Of a stretch of DNA of 64,000 nucleotides, positions 23,666 through 35,531 are shown piece after piece. A model generated the notes under the pieces. The model searched no databases. It was given only the letters and a program-made list of their open reading frames with translations, and was not told the origin of the DNA. The DNA comes from Setophaga petechia (taxonomy: Eukaryota; Chordata; Aves; Passeriformes; Parulidae): the NCBI GenBank assembly GCA_024362935.1, contig JANCRA010000014.1, positions 13,656,258 to 13,720,257 on the forward strand, read 5' to 3'. Numbering within the stretch: position 1 is the stretch's first letter; the number at the start of each line of letters is the position of its first letter. The position numbers were made by a program, and so were the translations under genes.

Positions 23666-26640
23666 GCCCCAAGTGCCCCCAGCCTGTGCCAAGCCTGGCA
23701 GAAATGGAAGCTTTTTTAGGCTGCTTTAGGTAACCTGAGGAAAACAGTTCAGAACCTTGATTAGCACTTGCCAAGTCCTACAGGAATTGTTGGTATGTCC
23801 CAGTATATTATTAGGCCCCACTCTACAGACAGATTTATATAAATATGATGTTTTCTCCCAGCTGACAAGTGCCACAGAATCTCAAATTCAGGAGCAAAAC
23901 ATTTCATGTAATTTGAGCAACCTCACTCCAGTGTGATTAAATAATTATCAAAGCAGCCTGGTGGAAATTCTAAACCTTGTGAAAGCATCCCTGAATAACC
24001 TTGGGGAAATTATTATCTGCTTTGGTCTCAATAAAATAGAAATAATGGTATTTCCTTCCAGCCAGGGGTACTGTTCACCTGAATGGAGGCCCCCAGGGAA
24101 CACGAACAGGCCATAGGAGTGCCACTTCTAGAACACAAATGTCACACAAGGTCCCTTGAAAAGTCACATTGCTGAAAGCTGTAAAGCATTGTAACAGACA
24201 AGTTAAATACTTTGCATATAGTCTAATGCATACAGTCATTATAAATCACTCACAGGAACAGAAACATTCATTTTAAAGATGAATTAACACAAATAAAAAG
24301 GACAAAGAACTAAAATGATGGTAAGACATTTTTCACAAGCATAGCAACAAAGAGGAGCACTCAATTGAATACAGTGTCTTTGCTCCTTTGTGTCTTTTTT
24401 GTGAGCCTCTTAAATTGTAAGGCTAAATATATGGTGGTTAGGATTCTTTATTGAAAGTTGGATGCAGTTAAGCAGAAAACTCATTCAGAATCACTTTTAG
24501 ACAACACAATATGGTTCTTAGTCAGTATTTTGTGTAGATTGCATTACTCTCATTCACAATAAATTTAAAATAAAAAGGAAAAATTGGACCTAGATTGGAC
24601 CTAGATTTATCAAATACAGCAAGAATTTAAGGCCAGTAACTACAAAAACACCCTGTGAAAAGCAGCAAGTTCTATTGACTAAAGGCCATCTTTATTTTTT
24701 AAACACCAGAAACCCTACATATAATTAAAAAACCTCTTCTTATAACAACACTCAATATAGTACCACTTAGATATAGAAGAAGTTATTTGTGAAGCTGGCT
24801 CTTATGGTATTTTTTCAAAACTCCAGTATTGTTCAGAGATCTTTCCCAATGCTGACAATTTAACAGTCTCCAGTATGTAGGGAAAACCCCTCAGAGAAAC
24901 TCTGAGCTCTCGGGTGCTTAACACTTCACAGATGGGGCCATGGCTGAAATAAAACTGCATTTACTGCAGAGCATCAGAAGCAAACATCTGTTTCTAGATT
25001 TCATCTTAAATCTTGTTATATTAAAGAAAATAAAAAGTGGGTGGGTAGGGAAGACCACTGCAGTAGTTATGGAACACAGCTATATCCATAAAATGTTCAG
25101 ATACATTCAGGTTCACACAACTACCAGGAGTCTTTTTTTTTTTATAACTGGTATGATACTGATGCAAAAAAAATTTCTAAATCTGCTAGAACAGAGTATA
25201 GAGCTGTTACATAATGTTTAAGAGGTATTGTAAAAGGTTTTGCATTAAATGAATTATCTACATGGCTAAACACCAGCCAAATTTGACAGTATTTCCCAGT
25301 TCTTCCAGGCATATTTTCAAAAATCCCAAATTCTGCAACTACATCTGTACACAGTCCTGGGGTACAATTCCACAGTGACACATCTTTCTTTTAATGGCAA
25401 GGCTTTGATTGAGACCTCTCATGGCAAGGATCATTTCCTTCAAGTTTAGATGATATTCAAATCAAATAATGTTTTGAAGGGGAGCAAAGAAAACAGAAGA
25501 AATAAATTCATTTTTGTAGAAACAGATGGAGGAAATGCAGAACATTGTTATATTTCATGAAACTGCTGTCTGTGTAAGAAATGAAGCACAATTTATTATG
25601 TATTCATTTTGCCCATCTGCTAAGTGTATCATTAAGACAATGAATTCAGTTCATTTCCTTCACTCCCCAGCTAAGCAGTGCAATTAGAGTTTTAGAACAC
25701 AGCTACTGATAAAAGGAACTTTTTCCCATTATTGTCTTTATTCCAAGTATTCTATCATTAAATAGCTTGAAAGGTTTTCTTCCCCTCTCTTATTTTCTCT
25801 TCTAGTCTCACCAACTTCTCTTCCATGTTTTCAGACATTCTCAGTTGTAGGCTTCAATGCCCTTTGGGGCATTTTTTTTCCCAACTGCATTTCTAGCCAC
25901 ATTAGAATATCTAATATCACTCTTAATACCACAAAAAAGCCTGGTTTGAATTGCTGAAGTTTTTTCCTTCTTTTTAAGAAACAGTGTAATTTTCTGTAAA
26001 ATATAACACTTCAGAGATGATGTCAATGGTCAAATATGATAATTTAGTAAGACAGGGCTCTTTATTGGTATCATATCACTGCCATGGAGGTGAGAGGCTG
26101 TGGTAATAACAATAATAAATGATAAATGTCTCCTTCTCAATCTAGAATCTCAAGAGCTCAGGCATGGCAAGAACCAGGATCTCACCTGCCCCACCACTGG
26201 AGGGAAAGCAGCTGGAATAGGGGAAGGGGAGCCCTCCCATCACCTGAGGGGCTCTACAGAGCAGCACAAGAGATCCACAGAGCCTGTGCCACTGGCAGTG
26301 ATGAGCACCAAGCCAAAACAGAGGCAAACTGGGCCTATTTACCATTTTTTCTGCCCTTTCTATTGTTTTAGCAGTATTACAACATATAAGATAGTAGGGA
26401 TATTTAGTTATATGTGGGTGAGGTATAAAAAACCCCAAGAACAGACTTCAAAGCTCCAAAGTAAGATTTTTAGAACCATGATTTCTGCTTTCTATTCAAA
26501 GTCTTGGGCCTTGCTCTCTTTGTAATGTCTCATCTTGATCAGTATGAGGATCACTCACACAGATCCAAGAGGGCTGTCATTAGCACTTTAACACATCCCT
26601 ATTTTTGGTAGTGTAGAGCAAGCAGCCTTTGTCAGCTCAG
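23666..26640. other. AT-rich non-coding stretch
   Basis: No gene is recognised. Only short frames occur, none with a domain. A tandem duplication of 'attggacctag' sits at about 24583-24604, and a 12-T run near 25131-25142. Confidence 0.45.
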
Positions 26641-26940
26641 TTATGTTGGACACAAATTATCCCTCAGATGCCATAGCTGTGTTTGTAGAAGCGTGGTTTG
26701 GACACCAAGCCAGACCATCCAGCTCCTCAGCAATCCTGTTTTGGCAGCCACCCTGATAGTTAAAGCTTTATCTTTGACAATTCTGACTTTAGCTTTACTG
26801 CCAGGCATTAAATATGTTATTTCATTAACTCCCTGTGCAAGTTCTCCAGCAATAAAGGCTGTAGATGTAAAAGTACTTGTGACAAAGTGATCAGGTGGTT
26901 TAATTCCACAAGAAACCCAGACAAACAACAAAACAAACAA
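26641..26940 (-). pseudogene. Possible relic of a protein-coding sequence, unidentified
   Basis: The minus-strand frame of 99 codons holds a stretch that reads like ordinary globular protein (for example FIAGELAQGVNEITYLMPGS and KAKVRIVKDKALTIRVA). After the residues VAA a shift of one base would give another plausible stretch, QNRIAEELDGLAW. That pattern would fit a decayed retrocopy or old exon. I cannot name a family. There is no clear acceptor, donor or A-tail, and the 5' side is T-rich low-complexity sequence. A chance frame remains likely. Confidence 0.2.
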
Positions 26941-29900
26941 ATTTTAAAAATCCAACCACCAAAAAAATATGCAAACAAAAAACAATTTGAAAAAAGCCAA
27001 CACAAACCTTCCATAGTAACCCACAAAAAGCACATCGTTCTCTCAGGATAATATGCTCCATATGGCTAAAACATTAAGGATGCCAATCTCTGTATATCAA
27101 GAAAACTGTTCAACAGAATTCAAATATACTGCTACTGACAAATGATTCACATTAAATCATTTTCAGTAGAAGTTCCAACTAATATATGCTAGCCACAAAG
27201 TTTTCTAATTGTAATCAATGTGCACTACATCAATTCAGCTCAGATGCATTCTTTGTTCAGCTCTCTAGCTGTTCTGACAAAATCCCTTCAAAAAAGAACT
27301 TGAATAAGACAATTAAAAATTGTGCTAAATGTCCTTTTCCTCAGTACTTACATCTCTCATCAACAGTTATCTTTACAGATGTAAGAGCAGCAGTGATCTC
27401 TTTAAACAAACACAATATTCACAAAAGCAAGAAAATTCCTAATTAAGGCTGAAATCTCCAATTCATCCTCTCCACCCTCCGTGCCACTGCTTTCAGAGCC
27501 TGCCAGGTCTGAAGACTGAAGCTGCATCATGGATTCTACAGGAACTGAGAACCAGCTGGTTTGGAGCCCTCATGCTTTGAAATGGATTTGAAATTACATC
27601 AATCAGTAGTGGCTCCTGTGACACTTAAGATTTGCTTCTCAGTGAATTGGTTTTCTTTTCACAGTACCCAAAATGTCCTTCTGCACTTACAGCAGATTTC
27701 AATTCTGATTTCATGCAGATGTTTGCTCTGACTCCATCACTGGTGCTGCATCCCATGCATGTCTCCTCCTCCTCATCAGGCACCCACTCACTGCTGGGGA
27801 CTGAGCAGTGTCCTTGGAATTCAGCAAAGCAGACAGTGCTGCTCTGAGTCAAACCTCCTTAAGAAATCTGGTCACAATAACTGGGGTTTTTTTCAGGAAG
27901 AGCTGACATTTTTCAGGCAGCTGATTGCACCTAGGTTTTTCCAAATATTCTTAAAGCCACTCAAAACTGCAGCAAGCAACGAGTTTTAGTCAAGATGAAG
28001 TATTCCATTGTATTTATCTATTTGTGATGCATTAATTAGGCACTGTTTTCAGAAGACAAATTAAAAACTTGGAGGGGGAAATCAGGGGATTCTCAGGTTT
28101 ATGTGATACCCATTAAATGTTTAGGCAGAAAAAATATTTTGACATTAAAAAAAAAAAAGGACAAACTCCTCATGGCTTCCCTCATTTGTGTGTATTGTTC
28201 CACCATATTGATCAAAGGAAGTTAAGAAAAATAACTTGGATCAAGACTGAAGTTATTTGAGAGCATTCCTTGCATCAAAGAGAGGGAAATACAGCAGGGA
28301 GAAGCCAGGTGAGGTGAGAAACTGCAGGCTCAAGCCTTGGTTTTACAGCTCTGAATGTCTGGTTTAGGAGTTGGGTGCCTGGAGCTAAGACATGGTAGGA
28401 AAGGATATGCTTATGTAAGGAGGAAATTCAATATAAATATGGCTTGGCTTTGTCAAAGGCAGGGAAAATACAGAACTGAATAGTGAGGTCATCTTGTTTA
28501 CATCAAAGTGCTGCATTGATTAAACTGGTGAGTATGAAAATGGCACAAGTTGTGATAAATCCAAAAAGCAAGACTATTACTTCAAACAGGTAAAATATCA
28601 AAGCATTCATTCACTTAATAGAATTTCTACACAAAAAATTTCACAAGCCAGCATCTTTAAATTTTGCTGAACTGCAGCACAGAGTGGAAAAAATGGAATC
28701 CCACAGTCCCATTACCTAAAGACAGCTCATCCATCAGACAGAAAATTGTTTATCACTGGGGTAATTGTTTGAATTATTCCCAGATCCCATGGCAAAACAG
28801 GATGCCCAGATCTAATTTTTATTATGCAAAATAAATTCTTCTCTGGAAATTTTGCTACAAAAAAAGTTTTTCCAGAGCCAAAACAGTGAGATCTTAACAT
28901 AACTTGAGATTACAGCCTAAAACCTTCCTCCTTAGGGGAGGCCAAACAGGCTCTCCCAATGATGTAAAACTATTTCTGATGAATTAATAAAGAGTAATTG
29001 TGGGTTTAGTGACTCTTGAACTCTTGCAGTATGTTCATGCTGACCAATATAATCCACTCATGGGGTGCAGGATGCTCATCCCATGACTGTAAAAGTGGTA
29101 TTTGTGCATATAAAACCTCATCATGAGGAAAAAGGTTTTATTGAAGCAAGAGTATCAAGATGTTCACCAATCTGAAACAGACAACTCATCCAGGATTAAA
29201 GGATATTTTTCCTTATTTCCTACAAGACAACTATCCAGTGCTAAAAGTGATAAAGTGTTAAACCTGGAGCTCCAGTGAGGAGTGTGGATCCCCTGATGCC
29301 CAGGGATGGGCCAGCTGAGCACAGGGTGGAGGGGCCACACCAGCACACCCTTCTCATTCTTGAAAAACAATGAGAACTCTGCTGCAGTGAGAGCTCATTA
29401 AAACAGGTCACTTACCCAAGGAGAAGCACTAAATATCAGTAGCCTGGAACAGAACTAAAGCAGAACTGCCCTAGCATGATTACAATTTTGTGAAAATATT
29501 TAGTGCATACACTTTTCTCAAACTGTTCTATTGCTTTATAAATTAAAACAGATTCATGCAAGGTTCTGCTAGAATACTGATGAGCACACAATGAATATTA
29601 CTTTCTGGTTCATTTCTTGATATTAAAATATTTCCCACAAAGCAAAAGACATTTTTAAATGACCCCTGAAAGAATAAGCTATTTTCCAGGTATCAGTAAA
29701 CAAATGTGGTTGTGCCATTTCAAACTCCTGATTTCTGAAGCAGATTTCCAGCACCTTTATCACTACAGACCTGGCTGCATTTTCCTTCTTATCTTTTCAG
29801 ACACAATGTTTTTTGGTTTTTTGATTTTTTTTTTTTTTTTTTTTTTGAGCTGGAAATCAATCAATTAATCTTTGGCACAACAAATAGCTTACTTGCATTG

Positions 29901-31019
29901 TTTCTGTGCTGGTGGAAGCAACCCATTAAAATCAGAATTTTCTTTTTATATATGAGGTAGCTTTACAGCTTTGCTTTCCAGCAAATAACACCACAGCTGA
30001 GAATCACATTTCCCCTCTTTTTCCTTCCACTGGCAACAGCTTTCTGTTATTACTTTTACCCACTAATGTTTCCTGAGTCACTGTTTTGCTGACAAGTATG
30101 GTCCCTCCCATAATGAGAAGATGTGCAATCTATTGTTCACTAGAGCCACTTTGGTCTTGACAATGACAAAATACCAACTTTATGTCATGTCCTACTGCAT
30201 GGCTAAGAAGAACACAACATTTGAGCTGTACATCTGTATTCCTAAAGCCTCAAATTAGCACCATTTTTAATATAACAATAATCCTATTAGCATAATTTCT
30301 CTGCTGTCGAATGATACCACATTCAAGTTATTTTAAATGGTTGAAATTATAGACTTTTATAGATCATTAAGACTATTAAAAAGACCAAGCTAGCCCATTC
30401 TTGATCCAAAATTACATATCAGTCACCCTTACTATGGTTTGAATACAGACCCAAATAGTCTCATGTAATTTTTTTTTAATTGTTTCCAATATGCTCAGTT
30501 CTACTCCTTTGCAGTTTTGTAACCTCCACATTATTTTATCTGTTGCAACCAGGAGTGTTTACACATGGCAGCTGATATTAAAGAATTGTATAAACATTTT
30601 CGGTTTTGTAAGCATTCACAAAAAGCTTTGGCAATTACAGTCTGATAATGCAGTTTGAAGGTGTCATAGCCAATTTTGAAGAAAAGTTATGCTGATGAAC
30701 ATCACTGAAACTGATATTTAAATAATTCAAATACTCTTAGTTACATGTTTATATCCTCTAAATGAAATATGTTAAGTGCTTTTCTTTCCTGGAGTGTACA
30801 AAGTAGAAACAAACATTAATTTTGGGGGGAATTGCAGCACTTTTTAGAGCACCTACCTTAAAGCATCAGCACTCACATTTTGTTCTACTTGTTTTTCTCT
30901 ACATAAACCATACACAGGTATTGAATCTTTTTAAATTTGTAGTTTCCCCAATCCCCAAGCTCCTGAGAAAGGTCCTGTGGAGCCTCACAGCCCTGTGGTG
31001 CTTTGTCCTCCCTCCTCCC
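26941..31019. other. AT-rich non-coding stretch
   Basis: No gene is recognised. An A/C-rich low-complexity segment (repeated 'aaacaaac') lies at about 26920-27000, and a 22-T run at 29825-29846. Frames are below 90 codons and without recognisable domains. Confidence 0.45.
29825..29846. repeat. Poly-T tract, 22 bases
   Basis: An uninterrupted run of 22 T lies on the plus strand. There is no recognisable retrotransposon next to it, so it is listed as a homopolymer only. Confidence 0.9.
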
Positions 31020-31457
31020 TGAGCAGGGACTCCATCGCTGCTGGAACCCCTTCCTCACCTGCTCGGCACCCGCCTCCGTCCTATGGCTGCCGTTTCCTCA
31101 AGGTTCTTCCTCAGCTGAGTGGGGAAAAGGGGAATTCCTCCTCACCCCTTCAGTGATTCCCCACCTTCTTCTAGGCCAGGATTGTGTAAGGAGAAGGCTG
31201 AAGTAAGGCCGCCCCCAGGGCAGGCAGCTCTGCTCCCTCACCAGAGCCCCAGGTGAGGACGTTCTGTGGAGCTTTTCCCAAAGCAGCGCCTAAGAAGGGA
31301 GCACAGCCCCAGAGCAAAGAGTGAAGACATGGCAGCCAACACGGAGGGGGAGCCTGGGAAGCAGGAGCTTCCTCCCTATTTCAGGGGCCATCCCTGCCCG
31401 CAGGGGGGCAGAGCGGAGGGCGGGCCTGCCTGCCCCTCAGCTGAGAGCCCGACCCGG

Positions 31458-31555
31458 CCACAGCAGGGATGGCTCAGCTCTGCTCGGCCTGGCCACAGCA
31501 GGGATGGCTCAGCTCTGCTCGGCCCGGCCACAGCAGGGATGGCTCAGCTCGGCCC
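31458..31555. repeat. 35-bp tandem repeat, three copies
   Basis: The unit starts 'ccacagcagggatggctcag' and continues 'ctctgctcggcccgg', 35 bp in full. Copies start at 31458, 31493 and 31528. The third lacks the 'ctctg' part and merges into CGGCC repeats. Each copy contains the same ATG. The repeat lies inside the CpG island. Confidence 0.9.
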
Positions 31556-31650
31556 GGCCCGGCCCGGCTCGGCCCGGCCCGGCTTGGCTCTGCCCTTCCC
31601 GGCCCTGCCCTTCCCGGCCCTGCCCTTCCCGGCCCTGCCCTGCCCTGCCC
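31548..31650. repeat. (CGGCC)n and 15-bp GC-rich repeats
   Basis: Runs of 'cggcccggcccggcccggct' are followed by three copies of 'ctgcccttcccggcc' and then CTGCC repeats. On the minus strand the first part gives at least four GGG runs separated by CC or similar short loops, which fits the G-quadruplex pattern. Formation is inferred from sequence only. Confidence 0.85.
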
Positions 31651-31830
31651 GCACCGTGCCTTTCCCAGAGAGCCGCTGGGAGCCCGGTGGCCATTCGCGC
31701 CTCCCGGTACTTCCCTCAAGCTCCCCGACACGGAACCCGGCGGCCTCTCGCACCTTCCCGTGCCGGGCAGGCCCCTGCAGGGTGCTGGGGGAGGCTCAAA
31801 CCAGCTCCGGTTAGCGGCTCCTTCCTCTCA

Positions 31831-34800
31831 GGGTCCCATTTTACCATTTAATCTCTTGAGGAACCAGCCCTGCAGCGGTCTGGGGGCTTTGCCTCTGCCG
31901 GGTGGTGCCAGGTCAGTGTTTGACGAGGTGACTTTGGGCAGTTCCGTCTCCTCCATCCCACAGGAGCTGCTGTTCCTGCTTGTCCAGCTGGAGCTTTCCC
32001 AAGGACTCTGGAAAGAGCAGCACTGAGGAAATGTCTTAGGCACAGTCCTTGTATATTTCTTACTTTGTATATACTTGGTGTTTTACTGCCCTGGCAAGCT
32101 GGTAGGTTTTTAGATACACAAATATGTAAATCTCAGCAGATAAGTTGCATAAGGTGATGTATAGACAGCTCTCTATATGTTGGTAGCAACGTTTTAGGTG
32201 CAGTAGAATGAAAATTCCTGCAGCTAGTAGTAGGGAATAAAGATACATGGGGTTGGTTGGTTGGGTGTTTCTGGGGTTTTTTGTTGGTTTGTTTTTTTTT
32301 TTTTTTGTGCTTCAATAACTACTGCCCCTTTTTGTTTGGTTAGTGGTTCTAGCAACAGAAAACTCCTCAATAGTTAAATATCTTGGCTTTCCCCCAGTTT
32401 TATATGTTCTGCAAGATTTCTGCCATGACAAAGTCATAAATGTGGACACTATGTAAGAATAGAATGGACGTTGCTTCAACCACTCTCTTTAATTTAGCAG
32501 AAATAAATGGGGACACAAAGGATAGGTGCAGCTAGAAAATGAACTTTTAACAGAATGAAAGGACTGAATTGAAGCAGGTATGAAGTTGGATGTACAACTC
32601 AAAGCTCTGCTTCTGTGAATGTGTAGAGCTGTGCTTGGCATTAAGGACCATTTGCTGCTTATCTCACTGCTAAGCCCAATAAACATCCCTAAAGTAACCA
32701 TTTTTCTGCCTAAATCCAACATACAAGATCAGTAAGTGTTGAAAAGCACACTGAGGTTGTGCCAGCAGCAGTGGTTGGTGCACAAAACCCAAAAGCATTC
32801 TTATTCAAAGAATAAGGCATCCTAAATTAAGTTTGTGCAGAGGGCACAAAGATCAGACCTCCACTATCAGATGAATTTTTAAGTTTGGTGACTCAGATTG
32901 CTCTAAAGAAGTCATAGTTTCAAAATTAAAAAAAAACAACCAGCCAAATTAAAACAAAGAAGTCAAATCCCAAGAGCCACAAAAGCACCAAATATTTAAT
33001 TCTTAAGTGAATGTTTGGCTTATGTAAGATTGCACTAAGTACAGAGAGGGGAAAGAAATAAAATAAACCTGCTACAGGTGTTTCTATGGGTGACATTTCT
33101 TCCATCCCTCTGACTGGTAGAGGTGGAGATATTATTCTAAAACACTGCACAGATATTTAAGAAATGGCTAGGAGTAATGTTTGCAGACAAAATTAAGAAA
33201 ATAAGATGGGAGGAAGGAGGTCATAACTTCAGGAAAGCTTTCAGCCCTCTAGAACTGGTGGGTTCTCTTCATCAGAATACCAGGAAAAGGTTAACAAAAC
33301 TATCATAATCAAAGTTTTAGTTATCTTTTTGCTGATGCTTGAGTGTTATTTTCTTTGAGCTAGCTGTGCATTTCTCCTTCTGTCTCCTTGTAGTTGATGC
33401 ATAACAATTTTTAATTTTAAAATATTACATCCCCTCAGTCTGTAAATAGCAGTTTGGCACCTGCGGCTTTTCCAGGACTAATTATGGAGTTTTATTTCCT
33501 GATGCTTTAATTAATCTTGTGCAAGCTGTAAATGTCAGTACACAGTTTTACAGCATCGTTGCTGTTGGGAAGTCAAATAGTTGAAGGATTTTCTAACAGA
33601 ATAACTTCCTCTTCCCTTTCAATTTCCTGGGTCTAAATTTATGGCAAAATGCATCTGCCTGAAATGACTGCAGTGATTTTAGTTTAGCTCTGCATTTCTA
33701 AGCTCTGTTCCTCTGCATGCTGTCACTCACTGTTTTGTCTGTGCTCCATTGGAATCCAAGTGATCCATGTTTGTTCAGACTCTGGATCCTCTTACCTTCC
33801 CTGACAATGCCTCCAGGCTGGAGCTGCCCTTCTGATGTTGATGTAACCTAAAGTTTTTCTACTCCAGAAATAAAAATAATGCTTCTGCCCAGTCACAGTT
33901 GGAACAGTTGTTAGCCAGAGAACTGCATAAGAAGCAATTTCCAAACTTGTGTCTCCTCTGGCTATGTAATATCAGAATTATGAGAACCTAATGGCTAATA
34001 ATGAGCTGCCTGTTTTTAATGAAAACTATGTGCCAGTCTCACTGTTCACTCGTCCCAGTCCTTTTGCCAAAGGCTTTTGGCCCTATTATATTCTAGATAA
34101 AGCTTTCAAAATCTACCCAGTGTGCTTTTGATCTCTTCTTCACGTGCACAATCCATGAAGTGTTGCATTTTCTGGGAATTGTTATAGCAGAAATGTCACT
34201 GTATGAACTATTGGCAGTCAATTCCTAGTTAACTTTCAAAGTTTTATAGTACCTTGTCATCCCAGCAGTTCTTTGCTGGTTTAGAACTGAGGTTGATTTG
34301 CATTTGAGGGTTGGGCTTGTTGGTTTGGGGGTTTCCTCCTTTGTATTGCCACTGCCACACAAAGTTCTGTTTGGTTGCTTCGTGCAGTTTACTGAAGTTT
34401 TGTGATGAAACCTAAAGTAAAATTAGAGCAAGGTAAACTCAAAGATTTTGCTTTCAGGTCCTGGGTAGTAAACAACTTGTGGCCACACGTGGAAGCAGCT
34501 TGCCAGGAACAGCTGCACATCCAAATGATGCCAGCAGCCTTTGCCTGGTTATGGAGACAGTGATCTGACAAAAGATCCCTGGACTTTGGATGTTGATATC
34601 AAAACATCTTTGCCAACCAGGTATTGTAACATCCATGATCTGATCTGAGTTTAACAGTTTGTTCAAGTCCTCTGGTAAAATACTCTACCAAAACACTCAA
34701 CTTGTTTGATATTTTTGTGTGTTCAAGGGGATTTTTGGAGAACATTGCTGTGTAAACAAATATGTTAACATCAAATATTTCAGAAGCAATAGGGACTCAT

Positions 34801-35460
34801 GGGAATAAGATCAAAGATTACTTTTTGATGTCTTGAGATAGAAGCCAGACAGGGATTTATGGTTCATGTCATCAGTAGGAAAAGCATGGCAGAAACTAAA
34901 CATGAAAAGCTGTTGTCTGGTGTGACTGCTTTGAAATGGAGCACACCTTGGCCTCTCAGTGAGCTGCACTGTACAGTAACAGGGGCCACTGAGCCTTTTT
35001 CATGTGTGTGAAGTTCAAAGTAGTTTTGCTTTTCATTTTGCTTCTCTCTGTGAGTCCTGCAATATGCACTTGCATTGATACATTCACAATGTCCAACACA
35101 GTTTTAAATAAAATGGATTTACATCAGTGTATCTGAGAATTGCTGAGAAAGATGCTCACTTGCTATTTTTAAAAAACAGCATGTCTGCAAGTAACTTTAG
35201 GTTTGAAATGTTACTTTCTACTTCAGTTCCTCCTTTTTTAAAAATTTTGTGATATCCAAGTGTCTGTACATCATTTATTTTCTACCACATTTTTTCCATT
35301 TAGTGCTGGTTTTATTTCTTTTCTGCTTTTCTCTTAATTTTTCTTTAGGATTGTCTCGAGTGATTGATTTTCATAGCAGTCTACTTTTAAAGCAGTGGTT
35401 TATAGGACTGTGTTGCCATCCAGAAACATCTTTCTTTTCCCTTCCCTGCTCTGTTTTATC
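31831..35460. other. Non-coding stretch downstream of the CpG island
   Basis: No gene is recognised. The sequence holds T/G-rich simple repeats at about 32248-32306, including 'ggttggttggttgggtg' and a run of T. Frames are below 80 codons and unremarkable. Confidence 0.45.
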
Positions 35461-35531
35461 AGCTGTGCTGGCAGAGATGTGTGTGAGCGAGGCAGAGGAT
35501 GAAATCAGGCAGCAGCCTGAGGGGACAGCCA
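35461..35531 (+). other. Exon-like segment with ATG, unassigned
   Basis: A good acceptor ('ctgctctgttttatcag') ends at 35460 or so. After it, an ATG opens MCVSEAEDEIRQQPEGTAK, and 'gccaag|gtggca' is a possible donor at about 35531. The frame otherwise runs to a stop at 35647. It lies about 4 kb downstream of the CpG island on the same strand as the possible first-exon donor, so it could be an internal exon of an unannotated transcript. I recognise no family. The splice sites fit the consensus only moderately. Confidence 0.2.

Larger units (their letters stand above)
31329..31814 (+). other. Open frame in CpG island, coding status doubtful
   Basis: An ATG in fair context ('gaagacatggc') opens a frame starting MAANTEGEPGKQELPPYFRG that runs to 31814. 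It passes straight through the 35-bp and CCCGG repeats, where it becomes an alanine/proline/glycine/arginine-type low-complexity string. Two other plus frames and three minus frames are also open here because GC-rich sequence has few stop codons. I do not recognise a protein. Confidence 0.12.
31020..31830. promoter_or_regulatory. CpG island, candidate promoter
   Basis: Composition changes sharply from AT-rich to GC- and CpG-rich between about 31020 and 31830, then falls back. The block has CpGs in non-repetitive sequence (for example 'gctcggcacccgcctccgtc', 'gacacggaacccggcggcct') as well as in a CCCGG repeat. A plausible splice donor, 'gagccccag|gtgagg', lies at 31251/31252 on the plus strand, so a non-coding first exon could end there. 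No TATA box is evident, as is normal for island promoters. Direction of transcription and the gene served are unknown. No annotated-type exon was recognised nearby. Confidence 0.5.

Noticed and set aside
31266..32026. Plus-strand frames of 176-185 codons in the CpG island
   Set aside because: They run through CCCGG and 35-bp repeats, all frames are open because of high GC, and no domain is visible.
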